NCBI RefSeq assembly: GCF_949987535.1
Contig: NC_080067.1
Location: 55,982,405 to 56,046,404 of the forward strand
Direction: 5' to 3'
From: Balaenoptera acutorostrata
Lineage: Eukaryota; Chordata; Mammalia; Artiodactyla; Balaenopteridae
Length of the DNA stretch: 64,000 nucleotides
Of this stretch, positions 46,750-60,250 are shown one piece after another. The notes under the pieces are model-generated. The model ran no database searches, was not told the origin of the DNA, and saw nothing but the letters and a program-made list of their open reading frames with translations. The translations under genes and the position numbers were made by a program. Numbering within the stretch: position 1 is the first letter of the stretch; the number at the start of each line of letters is the position of its first letter.

Positions 46750-48612
46750 AAATCTCTTCCTTTTTTATTCTATTCCCCTTCCCTGTCTAAAAATAAATTT
46801 TTTTAAAAAGTGAAAGGAAGAAAAGGAAAGCCTGTGAGTCTTGGGGGAATACCCGCACTCCATCTCCCACACACAGCCGGGCACCAGGAAAGATGGGTGT
46901 GCTTGGCTCCTGAGCCACAGTTCTCAGGGTGGATTTGCCAAGTTACTGAACGGCATTCATATACCAGCTTCCCCCATGAAAGATCTTTTTCAAAGTTTTG
47001 TGTAAACAAAGCAAAATTGAAGCTGGCAGCTACAACAGAAATAACAGGCAACTGCAATTCTGCAGGATTTTTCAACTTTTGAAAGGAAAGAAACAGTTTG
47101 TGCCAAAGTAGTTAAGGCAACCTGGAATCTAAGCATCTGATAATGTCAGCTATCTACTTGGACTTCAACCAGCAGAGACATCTCCTTTGCTTTTTATCTC
47201 ATTCGCTTTAGTGTTTCTCTGACACAGAGGAGTGACGTGTCAGTTGAGCGCTTTGCCTCTGAAAGCAGAGACTAGCCCCAGGCTTAGCATCAGTGCTACA
47301 GTTGCTCTTAATAATTCTCCTGTTTTGTTGTACTGTTTATGCTGGCTCAACCTCCATAGGGTCCCTTGGAAACTTTCCTCTTGCAGAATCAAGCCAGCCT
47401 CTTTTGATTGCAGATGGTTCTGTTTTTATCCATGGGAGTTTTATGGTATGGCGATGCCAAAGTCTGGAATGTCAGGCTTAGCTACATGAGAAGTTTTGTG
47501 TGAGTGTATGTGTGCGTGCTTTTTTTCCCTCGCTCTCAGATTCTCTAAATCCAATATTCAAAATAGAATATGCCAGGAAAATGAAAAGCTAGGTCTCAAA
47601 ACAATAAATATGCCAGACCTGGAGCTACAAAAAGCAACATCCCACAAGACCATATTGGTAAAAGCTCTGATTTTTTTCCCCTGTTGATACTATACATACA
47701 GTCATGTTTATTTCTCTGTCAAAACCCTAAATTGTAACTCTTTTTAAACCTGTCCTCATTCTGTATCTTATTTCAGGCACATCTCTTCCTGGTTTTCTCT
47801 CCCAACCTCAAAACATTCCCTGACCAGGAACAAATGATTTATGGGTTGGGAATAAGCAATTTCCAGACTCTGATTAACCATCAAACCCGGTGCCGAAGCG
47901 AAGATGAGCCCAGAATTTGTTTTCATTATCTATTGCTCAGTTCTGGTGACACTATTCCCTCCTTTGTGGAACTATTTTCATTCTGCATTTGGGGGCTTTT
48001 TCTTCAACGGAGACTATGAAGAACTTTCTTTTGAAAAGCTGGACACCACTACCCCCAGAACAATAAATGCCCCATCATGCATTCATTCTAATGATAATCT
48101 TTGTTACTTGAGAGACAGGGCTCACCAGCAGGCTGAGGCCGCAGAATCTCAAAAGAAAGCAAAGAGTAAAAGATATACCGCTGCCGGGAGGGTTTGGGGG
48201 GTGGGTGCGGTTCTGTGACACGTTTCCTTTTCAGTTCCTCCCATTTGTAAATTTAGCAATTTGGAAAAAGATGAACAATAGACAATTAATCAAAATAAAA
48301 CATATGGCAAGGGTTTTAAAGCCAAGCTTTCATTGCAGTGACATCTTACAGTAGTAAAGGTTATAATTGTGATGGCAACGGCAACATAGAAAATCAAAAA
48401 AATGAGCTAGTGTGAATCATGTCTCTGTGACACTGATGGCTTCTTTTCCTCATTGTCATCGCGGATGAGGAGGTGATCAGAGCCATAAATCCATTTAGCC
48501 ATTTGCTATTCCTTCTGGTTTATGATAAAGTTGTCAAACCGTGAAGCAAACTGAACTCTTTCCAGAGGTACCTTCTCTCACGGGATGTTGTTTTTCCATT
48601 TTCCTTTCACAG

Positions 48613-48672
48613 GCCATCATGACTGGTATACTCCTCCTGTTGGCTCACAAAGAGTGGACTCAGAGACACCTG
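48613..48672 (+). CDS. TMEM212: TMEM212 coding exon 2 (residues 54-73)
   Basis: A 60-bp exon between a strong acceptor (ttttccattttcctttcacag) and the donor CTG|gtaaat, phase 0 at both ends. It encodes AIMTGILLLLAHKEWTQRHL. The hydrophobic first half completes membrane segment 2, and the charged second half is a loop. It joins exon 1 in frame with no stop. Confidence 0.92.
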
Positions 48673-50049
<1,377 letters not shown>

Positions 50050-50234
50050 TAATACTTAATCTGTCTCTCTTTTTTACCCCTGTATCTTGTGTAACCAAAA
50101 TTCTCCTACTCTTTCTACTTCTACTCCAGCTAAGAGGCTGATATATAATACATCAACATCAGATTTAGCTTTCTAACTTTTTCCAAAAGGGCTGATAATA
50201 ATTTTAATATGATAATAATAGAATTATGAACTGA

Positions 50235-50365
50235 ATATTTAGTATGTGTTGGTGTACTTCCCATTTCACAGATAGTAAACGGAGGCTAAAGAGTTTGTAT
50301 AACTTGCCCAAGGTCACACAGCTTAATGACTAGTAGGACCAGATTCAGAACCCAGAGCTATTTCT
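50235..50365 (-). repeat. MIR fragment
   Basis: 'cccatttcacagatagtaaacggaggctaaag', 'taacttgcccaaggtcacacagc', 'agattcagaacccagagc'. Confidence 0.8.
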
Positions 50366-51142
50366 CTTCATCAGGCCAGATTTGTCCTGGGCTCCCTCAT
50401 CCCCCTCCTTGCCTCCTCTGCTCCTCTGCCAGACCATTAAGATGCAAGGCTCTGGCCTCCAGGAGGGTTAGAGCGGGGTCACTGGGAAAACAGCACAAGT
50501 GATTTCTGATTCCAAATTCCTACAGTTGTTACTGGGTCCCTCCTTTGTGGGTTGAACAACCTCCCTCTGAAAAGAGGTATTTCTCACTGCAAACTCTTAT
50601 ACTGGCTTTATGATTCAAGTTAGGATTATGTCAGGGTCAAGTGAATTTGGGTTATGTTAGCCAATTTTTTTCCAGTTTCATCCTATCAGCACCAACCAGT
50701 AAAGCTGGAAGACAAGAATTTGGCACTCTCAATGCTTTTTGTGGTCAGTCTTGTCCTCTTCAACTTCTTCATAAATCTGCAAAGGAAATCCTGTACATTC
50801 TTAGGAACAGAGTTGATTTTACAAGGAACTTGCCGAGAAACAAGGCAAGCAGACCCAAATCACCGCCCCCGCTGTACTGCCAGGGCATGTAGAAGTTTAG
50901 TATTTGAGAATTCTCCCTTGTGGCAAATGTCCTAACTTTCTAGACTATTTACTAAGGAACATATGCGTAGGAGAACCACACGTTAAAAGTTGACAGTCAT
51001 AACCCCTTAGCATGCATAGCTAATCAGACATCTGGCTGTCATTTTAAGCATGACCCTCACAACACTGAGGTTTAATGTAGGGTGGAGGATAGGGAGAAAA
51101 GAATGAAAAAAATATACGCCGAGCTTGGTAAGCCAACAGCGC

Positions 51143-51156
51143 CTTACCATGGAAAC
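51143..51156 (+). promoter_or_regulatory. X-box-like (RFX) motif
   Basis: 'cttaccatggaaac' is a near match to the RFX consensus GTNRCC-AT-RGYAAC, with one mismatch in each half and canonical 2-nt spacing. It lies 1.2 kb after TMEM212 exon 3, outside any repeat I recognise. Confidence 0.35.
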
Positions 51157-51329
51157 CCAACAGTGAGACCACCTAAAGTGCCTGGAGAGAGAGAAAATTA
51201 ATTGAAAGCAGAGCAAAGTTCTGTGACTTCAGGGTTTTGCCTTTGCCCATCTTGCTCAGAACAGTTTCTTGCTGTGTGATTTCTGAGCTAGGTACAGGAC
51301 CCAATGCAACTACAACGCGTTCCTCAAAG

Positions 51330-51490
51330 GGAATCAGTGACATCAGAAACACCCAGGGTTTTTGTGAAACTAGATTTCTGCATCCCTTCCAGGTCCATTC
51401 CCACTATGTCAGAAATTCTGGGGTTGGAGGCAGGGAACGTGCGTTTTTAACACATGCCCCCAAGAGATCCTGATGAAAATTCTCTTCCTA
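51330..51490. repeat. MER5-like fragment, diverged
   Basis: 'gggaatcagtgacatcagaaacacccagg' is followed by 'cagaaattctggggttggaggcag' and 'gtttttaacacatgcccccaagagatcctgatg', the reverse order of MER5A. Confidence 0.6.
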
Positions 51491-52424
51491 GCACACAATG
51501 CACTAAGTATCAATTCTGGACAGAATCTCAGTTTTCCCATTTGCATAAAATGCAGCACTGGTTTGGGTGAGAGTTCTAGATAAATTTAACAAGCATGTCT
51601 TTGTTGAACATTCTTGGATGACTTGACACCACTTAATCCATAGGGGTGGCAGATCACGTTTCGTTAGCGAGGATGAGTGGCTGACATAATGGGATATGAT
51701 GTCCTGTATTAATAAATACACCACTGTTGCCCCGAGACCAAAAGGAGCTCAGGAAGCCTGAACAAACCTTTGTTACCATGCAGAAATCTCAGCTACATTA
51801 GGCACAATTTCTAGCAGTGAAATAAATGCATTGTTTATCAAAATTCTAGAAAACACATAACTTTCTTAGAAAGAAAGGTGGATCGTTTGCTGGGGTACAG
51901 AATTCTATGTAGTGATTCTACTTTTAATGAACCTCTGTGTAGTTATGTTGCTAGATTCTCTACAGTGCTGAAAGGGATAAGTAATATTTTTAAATGTTTA
52001 TTTAAAACTATTAATAAGCACTGTGAAATATGCTGCTGATTCACACATTTTTCATATAAACAGAACACTGAAAGTGCTTTTAAAACCTGCCCACTTTTAA
52101 GTGTCTGCCTGAAAAGTAAAATTCTTTTATGTAAATATAGTACATAGCAGGAAACTCAAGAGCTATGAAAATTTGTAAAAAAGAAAAAAGTGATGGTTTG
52201 AAGGAGGATTTGGGGGAAATTGTGGTTGTACTGTAAAACAAAATCAATTTTTTCAGATCTATATGTAACAGTCAATATTATGATGAAAAATATTCCCTCA
52301 TAAGGGTTTGTTTCTGCAAGTTTAAAAACATGTTTTCAAAAATGAATCAAGCACCCCTTTAGGAATCACCACATTCATTATTTCTTCCTTCCTGTGCCTT
52401 TTCAGTTTAGTAGAATTGAAGTCA

Positions 52425-52825
52425 TCTTGTGTCCCAGTCAGCTCAAGCTGCTATTGAAAAATGCCATAGACTGGGTGGCTCAACCAACACACATTTATTT
52501 CTCACAGTTCCAGGGACTGGAAGTCCAAGATCAAAGTGCCAGCATGGTTGGTTTTTGGTGAGGCCTTTCTTCCTGGCTTGTGGATGGCTGCCTGCTCACT
52601 GTGTGCTCTCAAGGCCTGTCCTGGGCTTGCTCCTAGAGAGAGGAGCAATCTCTCTGTCTCCTATTTTTTATAGACACTAATCTCATCATGGGGACCCCAC
52701 ACTTATGACCTCATCTAAACTTAATTACCTCCCAAATGACTTACTTCAAAATACCATCACAGTGGGGATTGGGATTTCAACATATGGATTTAGGAGGGGA
52801 CATAAACAGTTGATAGCATCTAATT
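52425..52825. repeat. Old interspersed repeat (LTR-like, family not named)
   Basis: A widespread mammalian repeat: 'cagctcaagctgctattgaaaaatgccatagactgggtggct', 'ttctcacagttccagggactggaagtccaagatcaaagtgcc', 'tgacctcatctaaacttaattacctc', 'ggatttcaacatatggatttagg' (each read in pieces). I do not recall the Repbase name with certainty. Confidence 0.75.
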
Positions 52826-52954
52826 GAAGGTAACACAGTGAGTGTATGAGCATGCAGTCAACTGGTACCCAACTAAAACCAGAAGTCTAATGCTTGAAAG
52901 AGGCATGAAGGGTTTGATGATTTTGACAAACACTCACAAAAGCATGGTGTGACT

Positions 52955-53305
52955 GATACAGACTGAATGTTTGTGTCACCCCCAAAATCTACACTGAAGC
53001 ACTAACCCCCACTGTGATGGTGGTAATTAGATTTGGATGAGGTCATGAGGGCAGAGCCCCCGTGATGGGGTTAGTGCCCTTATAAGAAAAATGAAGAGAC
53101 CAGCGTGCTCTGTCCCTCTCCACCGTGATAGTATACAGCAAGAAGGGGACCATTTACAAACTAGGAAGTGGGCTCCCACCAGACACTGAATCTTCTGACA
53201 CCTTGATCTTGGACTTCCAGCCTCCGGAACTGTGAGAAATGTCTGTTGCTTAAGCCATCCAGTCTATGGTAGTGTGTTATAGCAGCCCAGGCTGACTAAG
53301 GCAGT
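52955..53305 (+). mobile_element. MLT1-type solo LTR (ERVL-MaLR relic)
   Basis: 'gaatgtttgtgtcacccccaaaatc', 'gaggtcatgagggcagagcc', 'gttagtgcccttataag', 'ccttgatcttggacttccagcc', 'aactgtgagaaatgtctgttgc' and 'agcagcccaggctgactaagg' follow the MLT1 LTR from end to end. It is an old, non-coding, solo relic. Confidence 0.9.
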
Positions 53306-54234
53306 GAGTCCTTCCAAATTTCAAGGGCCTCGTGGGAAGGGGTGGAGCTGGGAGAGAACTAAGAGACCCCTGTTTGCGTGGTTCCTTGCAACACCCTGAA
53401 GTGACGCTGTGGGCTTAGGACTCAGTGCAGAGGGCAAATGAGCACCACACAGAATTAAGTTGAAAAACTAAAATGCATAACAACCGTAGCTGAAATTGTC
53501 TACATTCTTGGTCCAGTAAGTAATAAAGTGACGAGAAAGGAAAGAATTGGGACGCCAGACGCGCTGCAGCTGTCCCCTGCAGCTACTCTGCCCCTCCTCC
53601 TCCATGGAATGGAATGGCTTCGTTTGTTTTCCTTTCATTATTCATTGTTATGTTTGGGGTTGTTTTTTTTTTAATGAAAGGGGGAAAGAAAATATTTTCT
53701 CCTTCTCATGTGATACAACGGTTTTATTTTTTTTTTCAATGAACTGAGAAATATTTGCCATAAAAGATGTAGGTAAACCCTCTAAATGCAGTTTAAAACA
53801 TGGGGACAGATTATTTATCAGTGGAGGACAAACAAATGGCAAATTAACAGCAATATACTGGTTCCAAATCTTTCAGCAGACGTACTCTGCATCATTAGCA
53901 ATAGAAATGTGTTTTGAAAGAAATTCTTCCATGACTCTTATTCTAAAGTTCTGAGGTCCCACATTGGGCTATAGCAAGGTGTTTCTGGTGCTTCTGAGAA
54001 ATAATCCCCTTGGGTAGATCCAGTAAAACTCAAGCAGTATCGTGCAACTGTAAGAATCCACTGTATTTCTTCCTCACAAATTCTATTATGTGGTCACCTC
54101 AAAGTGGTCAGTCGAAAAATCAGAATCTAGAAAAATAATTGCAATTCAGGGCATTACTATTCCTTCTATCTCATAATTTTCTCTGGAATAATAATAATGG
54201 TGACATAAAACTGGGTGATAGAAGAATAATTGTA

Positions 54235-54410
54235 GGTGTTATTTATTGGATAGTTACTATTTGCCTACTTTTTTCCTGACAGCACTCCAAAGCTCATTGA
54301 CCCCATTTCACAGATGAGGATGTCAAGGTGGCCATGTAGGGTCAGGGTTCTCTCCCAGGTCTTGAAGGGCCTAGAGACCAGGCTCCTCACTACTGGACCA
54401 CACCTCTTAG
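54235..54410 (-). repeat. MIR fragment
   Basis: 'gttatttattggatagttactatttgcc', 'cagcactccaaagctcattgaccccatttcacagatgaggat' (in pieces), then diverged body to 'ccacacctc'. Confidence 0.65.
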
Positions 54411-55729
54411 GTGGTGCATCTCCAGTCTTACGTACTCCAGGTGACTTGGCATAGTCATGATTTTCATGGACAATTTTTCTTATGTTTCTCACAGACAAAA
54501 ATTAACTCATATTTTAGAAATGGAAGCTATTTTCTCCAGGATATTTTCATTCTATTAAATCAGTGGGACCATGCCAAGGGTGATAGCAAGTTACTAAGAG
54601 AGGAAAAGTGTCCATTGTAATGTATTAAAAAAAGCTTGATATTTTGTCAAAGAGGGAGCAATAGGTGGGGTGGGGTTAGTAACCAGAGAACTGCTTTTTG
54701 TCCATTTTTACTTTATAAATTATTGTGAGCTTCAACATATTTTCCTTTTGACATTATCTTTTAATATAAAATATCCTAGTAGACTTTTTTCCTTGCCCCT
54801 TACTCTTAATCTAAAATGTTCTTACTATGAATATAATTTTTAACAAATTTTAAATGTTTTAAATGTCATATTTTTAAAAATTAGAAAGAGATTTAAAAGA
54901 AAGAAGAAATTTTTGTTTCATAACAGGGCAGAAACTTGAGTAGAAATCAGAAGCCTCCATCCTCTACAATCAGTTAAAGTCAGTTTTCAACAAAGAAAAC
55001 TGAATTTATACTAGTGAATATTTCAGAATGACTGTAATGGTGCTAATCTGTGAGTACAAAACCATTTAGGAGTGCAACAATGTTGGTTGGGTACTTTAAA
55101 TTTTATTAATTAAAGAGGAGAATACGTGACAGCTACTATTGGATGCCTGAGTTCCCGCCTCAGATGAAAAAAGGGAGAGAAATAGAGGAAATAATGAGGG
55201 TGAAACACAATGGGAGCCGTGGGGGGGTGAGGAATGACACGAGGACACGTCCCCTCTCAGACCGAGCCTAGGAACCAGAGAGGACGGTGGACGAGGCAGC
55301 AGTGCACCCTGCACACATCAGTAGTCGTGCACCTGAGCTTCCTCATCTCTGAGACCACAGGGCTTGGCAGCCGACCTCCAAAGACCTTGCCAGATCTTTC
55401 TCAGTCTGTGATTTTGAAAGAAAACTTTATTTCACTTGAGAAGATTACCATTCAGAAGGGAGGACTGTCAGCAGCAATGCGTGGCTCTCTAGCTGTCCTA
55501 AGCCACACTGATGTGTCACTGGGGTGCACCACATGGCCTTGCTATGGCAGCTCAGGAAGTGATAGACACCAGCAACGGTGCTCGAGCGAGGCTTGAGAGT
55601 TGTCACAGATCCACAGCGCACTGTAACCACTTGAGTAAAGCACCTTTCTTTGCTCCATGTTCAATCTGTCATATCAAACCAACCAGAATTATCTTGTTGC
55701 TTGCCTTTTTAAAAACTTAGTATTATATA

Positions 55730-56195
55730 TTGTTCAGCCATAAAAAAGAATGAAATATTGCCATTTGCGGCAACATGGATGGACCTAGAGATTATCAAAC
55801 TAAGTGAAGTAAGTCAGAAGAAGAAAGACAAATGTGAGATCACTTATATGTGGGATCTAAACAATAATACAAATGAATCTATATACAAAACAGAAACAGA
55901 CTCACAGACATAGAAAACAAACTTATGGTTACCAAAGAGGAAAGGTTAGGGAGGGGTAAATTAGGAGTATGGGATTAATAGATACAAACTACTACACATA
56001 AAATAGATAAGCAACAAGGATTTACTGTCTAACACAGGGAACAATATTGCATATCTTGTAATAACCTATAATGGAAAATAATCTGAAAAAATATATATAT
56101 ATATAACTGAATCACTTTTCTGTACACCTAAAACTAACACAATATTGTAAGTCAACTACACTTCAATTTAAAAAATTAGAAAAAAAAAAACCCCA
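55730..56195 (+). mobile_element. 5'-truncated L1 3' end
   Basis: Sense L1: 'tcagccataaaaaagaatgaaat', 'aacatggatggacctagag', 'ctaagtgaagtaagtcagaag', 3' UTR 'ctgaatcacttttctgtacacctaaaactaacac', poly(A). Flanking duplication 'aaaacttagtattatata'/'aaaacttagcagtatata'. Confidence 0.93.
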
Positions 56196-56479
56196 AAACT
56201 TAGCAGTATATAATTGAATAAGTAAGACGCTTATGACTCCACTTTATTTTATCTGCAAAAAGATTGTTCTTAAATGTATTTATTCTCTTACATCATATAA
56301 TTAACCTAGAGTCCTGGATGAAACAGAAAGTTCCTGTTAAAGCAATAGAATTACTAGGTTCTGGACAGTAATTAGTACCTATTTGACAAGAGGAGTATCT
56401 TCTGTTCACCAGAGATGACTTCTCTCTTGTCACATATCAAGAATTATGAACCTAAAGCCCTAAATATAATATTCATTAT

Positions 56480-56720
56480 TTATCCTTGCTCCTCAACATT
56501 TATTGAGCATGTACTATGAGCCATGCTAAAGTACAGAAAAATGAGCAAAACACATTCTGGCGCTCCATGGACTTATAAGGACTGAGGGGAAATGAGACTT
56601 GGGCCAGGAGGATCAAGAGTCCAGATGAGGGATAACAAGACCTGAGTTAGGTAGTGATAGTGGGCATGAGAAGAGGTGATACATTTGAGAGATACTTAGG
56701 AAGTAGAATCAATAGACTTC
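56480..56720 (-). repeat. L2 3' fragment
   Basis: 'aacatttattgagcatgtactatgagccatgctaaa', 'aatgagcaaaacacattctgg', 'gctccatggacttataagg'. Confidence 0.7.
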
Positions 56721-57329
56721 ATAACAGGTAGCATGTGGGACAAAGGAGGAGTCCAGGAAGACGCAAAGGGGTTCTGGACCATTAGAGGCACGACAGAGTG
56801 ATTGGATTTAGTGTGTGAGTCCCACTCTTGTCACTTAAGGTAAATATTCAGTTTCACATCTCATCATTAAAAAATTATTGTAAGAACTTAATAGAAGAAA
56901 TCAGAGGACTTCTACCTGGGATTCTAGCCAATGAGGTACTAAAATTTGCCATTGGACACTCCATCAAGTTGTTTGCATACCAAAAATCAATGATGCCTTG
57001 CTTTGAGTTTATAATAAACCTAATGCAGAAGGGCATGGGCTATAAGACAGTTTCAATCTAGGCTGAATTAATTTAACAATGTATCTCTTCTTTTCTTCTA
57101 CTGAATCTCCCATGGCAAAGATTGGCCATGAATGACCTATAGATAGCCAAGCCCAATGGACTCTTTTCAATCCACATCTTCCTTGACTGCTGTCTTCATG
57201 AAATTATCTCCCTTGACTTCCATGCACCATTCTCTTTGGTTCTCTTCCTTCTCCATGGCTTTTCCTCCTCAGTCTCCTCCAAAAGGTCCTCTGCTCTGCT
57301 CACCACTTAAAGACTGGTACCCTCACCAC

Positions 57330-57900
57330 TTTTGGGCTGGCGCCTCACACATCCGCATCTGTAGCCCAGTCCCCTCTCCTGCTCTAATGAGCTCTACATC
57401 TGACTGTTTTCTAGACACTCTCTCGGTGTCCCTCAGATACATCAAACTCCAGGTGTTCGTCGTGGAGTGCATCATCTCTTCGTCCTCAACACCTGCTCCT
57501 CTTCCTGTCTCTGCAGCTCAGTTGCCAACACTCATGATACTCAGGACAAGCCTGAGACCTGGAGTCACCCTTGACTCCTTACACCTGAGTCCATCACCAT
57601 ATCCTGACAACTGTACGTCTCAAGTATTTCTCTAATGTGTCCTCCGTTCTCTGTACCAACAGTGACGACCCTGGTTTGGCTCCCATATTCTCTCACTCAG
57701 ACTGCTTTGCTTCCAGTCTGTCTTTCTTAAAAAGTATCCCCCACGCAGACTCTAGAAGGAGCTCTCAGGTTCAAATCTGTGCTTATCATTCCCCTGCTTT
57801 AAATCCTTCTGCGGCTCCCCTTCACTCTCAGGATACAGCCCAGCTCCTTTGCATGACATCATGTGTACTCAGCTCCTCTCTGAGCACGTGAGTTCCTCGA
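57330..57900 (+). repeat. L2 body
   Basis: 'cattcccctgctttaaatccttctgcggctccccttcactctcaggatacagcccagctcc' (in pieces) and the upstream C/T-rich stretch with 'cctggagtcacccttgactcc' match L2. The 159-aa open frame at 57156-57635 falls largely in this repeat and is not a gene. Confidence 0.7.
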
Positions 57901-58279
57901 GGACAGACACTGTCTAAGGTGACCAAGAAAGGTGGGACTGGGAGTGTGAGAATCAAAAGAGGAAAAGAGAAGCAGGTCGCGATACTGGATGTCATTTTTA
58001 TGTCTTCCTAGCCATAGCTAAAATCTTACCTAAACCTACAGCAGGAATATTTTAAATTTAAAGACAATTCACATGTCATGGGGAAATTTACTATGGTCAT
58101 GGAACCCAAAAAGAATATCCAGAAAGGAATACATAGAAAAAGCAGATTTGAATTTCCATACCAAGGAGCAGTGGTTTAATGAAGAATTGCTTTCAGCATT
58201 ATGAAACATAGAGAACCTGATATGGTACTTTTGAAATCAGACAGTTTGAGGGGTAATTGCTTCTTCTGTCACGTACTAT

Positions 58280-58450
58280 CTGAGTAGCCTTGAACAAATG
58301 AATACTAAATCTCTCTGAGCCTAAGGTCCTTGTTGGTAAAATGGAGATAACACCTACCTCACATGTTGCAAAATGAAATGATATAATTACTATTAAGAGC
58401 CTTTACACTGAGCATGGTACTTGATAGGCCTCAAGAAATGTTTGCTATCT
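58280..58450 (+). repeat. MIR
   Basis: 'gagcctaaggtccttgttggtaaaatggagataacacctacctcacatgtt' (in pieces), 'gagcatggtacttgataggcctcaagaaatgtttgc'. Confidence 0.75.
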
Positions 58451-58917
58451 TCCCCTCACTGATAATCAAATTTAAATTCTTGACTCAGTCAAAGATTTCA
58501 GAAAGTGCCCTTTAGCCTTCTGTAAGTTTTGAAAAACCCCAAACCAGTCCAAACCAGACAAAACAAACAGCAAACCACCAAAAGAGATAGTCAACAGAGA
58601 GACTCCCTACTCTTTAGGCAGCCCCTCCACAAAAGTAATGGTTCTTCTGGACCGTTTCACGCTTATGCCAGAAATTTTATTACACATGTATTTCTTTTTT
58701 TATATCTCTCTGCCATCCCCCTCCACCAGTATCACCAATTTTGTTCTCTCTGGTGATTCCTCTTAAATCCTTAAGAGGTACCATGATGCTGTTACTTGAG
58801 TCATTCTTCACTGGGCTCCTGTGACATAAAAAAGGCTAAATTAAATGTCAGAAATGACACTCTATTTTCTCTGATAAATTGTGGAAATAAACACTATTGT
58901 ATTTTTTTTCTTCCTAG

Positions 58918-58938
58918 GGTCAAAAGAATGGACAATAA
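58918..58938 (+). other. TMEM212: Weak candidate for a TMEM212 terminal coding exon
   Basis: A strong acceptor (tattttttttcttcctag) precedes 58918. In the phase left by exon 3 it would add six residues, GQKNGQ, then TAA (58936-58938). AATAAA follows at 59045-59050. Length and residues do not match the human C-terminus as I remember it, so this may be a decoy or an alternative end. Confidence 0.2.
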
Positions 58939-59664
58939 ATTTGAAGCAATGTTCCTCTTAAATTTGTCATCTTTGTGACCATTATTTTGAAATATTTCTA
59001 AAATAATTTTGATCTTTAAACATTTTTCTTCTATGTTCTTATAAAATAAAAAATTGAAGTAGTTGTACACTTTAGCCCTTTTTGATGGTTAACCTTGTTT
59101 TTTCTGATTTACATGCTATGATACAAAAATTGAAATTATGTCAGTGTTGTCATAGAATTTTAAAATCTGAAATATAAGTTGGAAGTGAATGAATGTTTTC
59201 TTTAAATTCCTCTTGTTCCCTGTGTGATGTTTCATTGAACTGTAATTTCATATTACCCAAATTAAGGAAACGCTTTCACACCCTTTCTTCATTGCCATTA
59301 CCAAAGTGACTCTAAATCTTCAAAACACAATTAAAACTTTGAATTGTGGGGATAATGAGAACGCTGTCCTGCAGGGGGACTGTGGTCCTCCCTCCTGACC
59401 TCTCTATAGCTTGTCTTTGGCACTTAAGACAAACTACTTAATTAATTGGAAGAGACCTTATTAGAGGCACTTTAGATGAATTTTTCATCAAATGTCCCAA
59501 GATTCATATGCCCCTGACAGCTCAGCCATTCCTAAGTGGCAACTCCAGTCAGCTGTTGAGTGGTTCTAAATGTAAAATGTCTTTCTTGTCTTGGCTAGAG
59601 ACCTGCTTCTTATAGCCTCTGTGTCTCTGTGTCTTGGTCCTGCATCTGTAGCCCCTGAGAGCAC

Positions 59665-59813
59665 AGTACAGAGGTTCTCAAATGTAGTTCCAAGGTCAGC
59701 AGCATCAGCAGCATCTGGGAACCTGTAAGAACTAGACACTCTGGGGTTGGGTCCACCAATCTGCTTTCGGAAGCCCTCCTCCAGGTGAGGGCTAAAGTTT
59801 GAGATGCACTGGT
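59665..59813. repeat. MER5A-like hAT-Charlie fragment
   Basis: 'gaggttctcaaatgtagttccaaggtcagcagcatcagcagcatctgggaacctg' (in pieces), 'gggttgggtccaccaatctg', 'taaagtttgagatgcactgg', in the opposite orientation to the copies at 44962 and 49168. Confidence 0.88.
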
Positions 59814-59819
59814 GTAGCG

Positions 59820-60020
59820 TAGCACAAAGTGGGTGCAACTTTGGAATGAAAAATACCTGGATTCAGATCCTGGCCCTCTGTCATTTTAGGCAATAGCCTC
59901 CGTTTCCTCTCTGATCAAATGGAGCTGATGGGCATAGCTAATTCCCAGACTTGCTGAGAGAATTCAATGATACTATATGGGTCAAGCACACAGCAGAAAG
60001 TCTAACACACCCTTAGCGCT
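59820..60020 (+). repeat. MIR
   Basis: 'acctggattcagatcctggccctctgtc', 'gcctccgtttcctctctgatcaaatgg', then a diverged 3' part to 'cccttagcgctc'. Confidence 0.75.
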
Positions 60021-60044
60021 CAAAATTAGTGTCTAGTGATATTG

Positions 60045-60250
60045 GTTCATTCAACACATTTATTAGATGCCTTTGATATGAGTCTATATAAAGCCCTTTC
60101 TTTTGAAAATGGAGAAGTACAGAAAATTTTAGACATGACACCTTAGACATAATAGTATTTAATACCTTCATTTTACAAATGGAAAGCATAACATTCAGAG
60201 AGGCGAAGTGACATGTTCAAGGACACACAGCTCAATTGCTGGTGTATGGA
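60045..60250 (-). repeat. MIR
   Basis: 'tcattcaacacatttattagatgcc', 'ccttcattttacaaatggaaag', 'cagagaggcgaagtgacatgttcaaggacacacagctc' (in pieces). Confidence 0.8.

Noticed and set aside
52846..52884. TMEM212 last exon candidate starting ATGCAG and ending after 12 codons
   Set aside because: No AG directly before it in the right phase and no pyrimidine tract.
57156..57635. 159-residue open frame
   Set aside because: Largely inside a C/T-rich L2 body. The low-complexity Ser/Pro/Leu product comes from composition.
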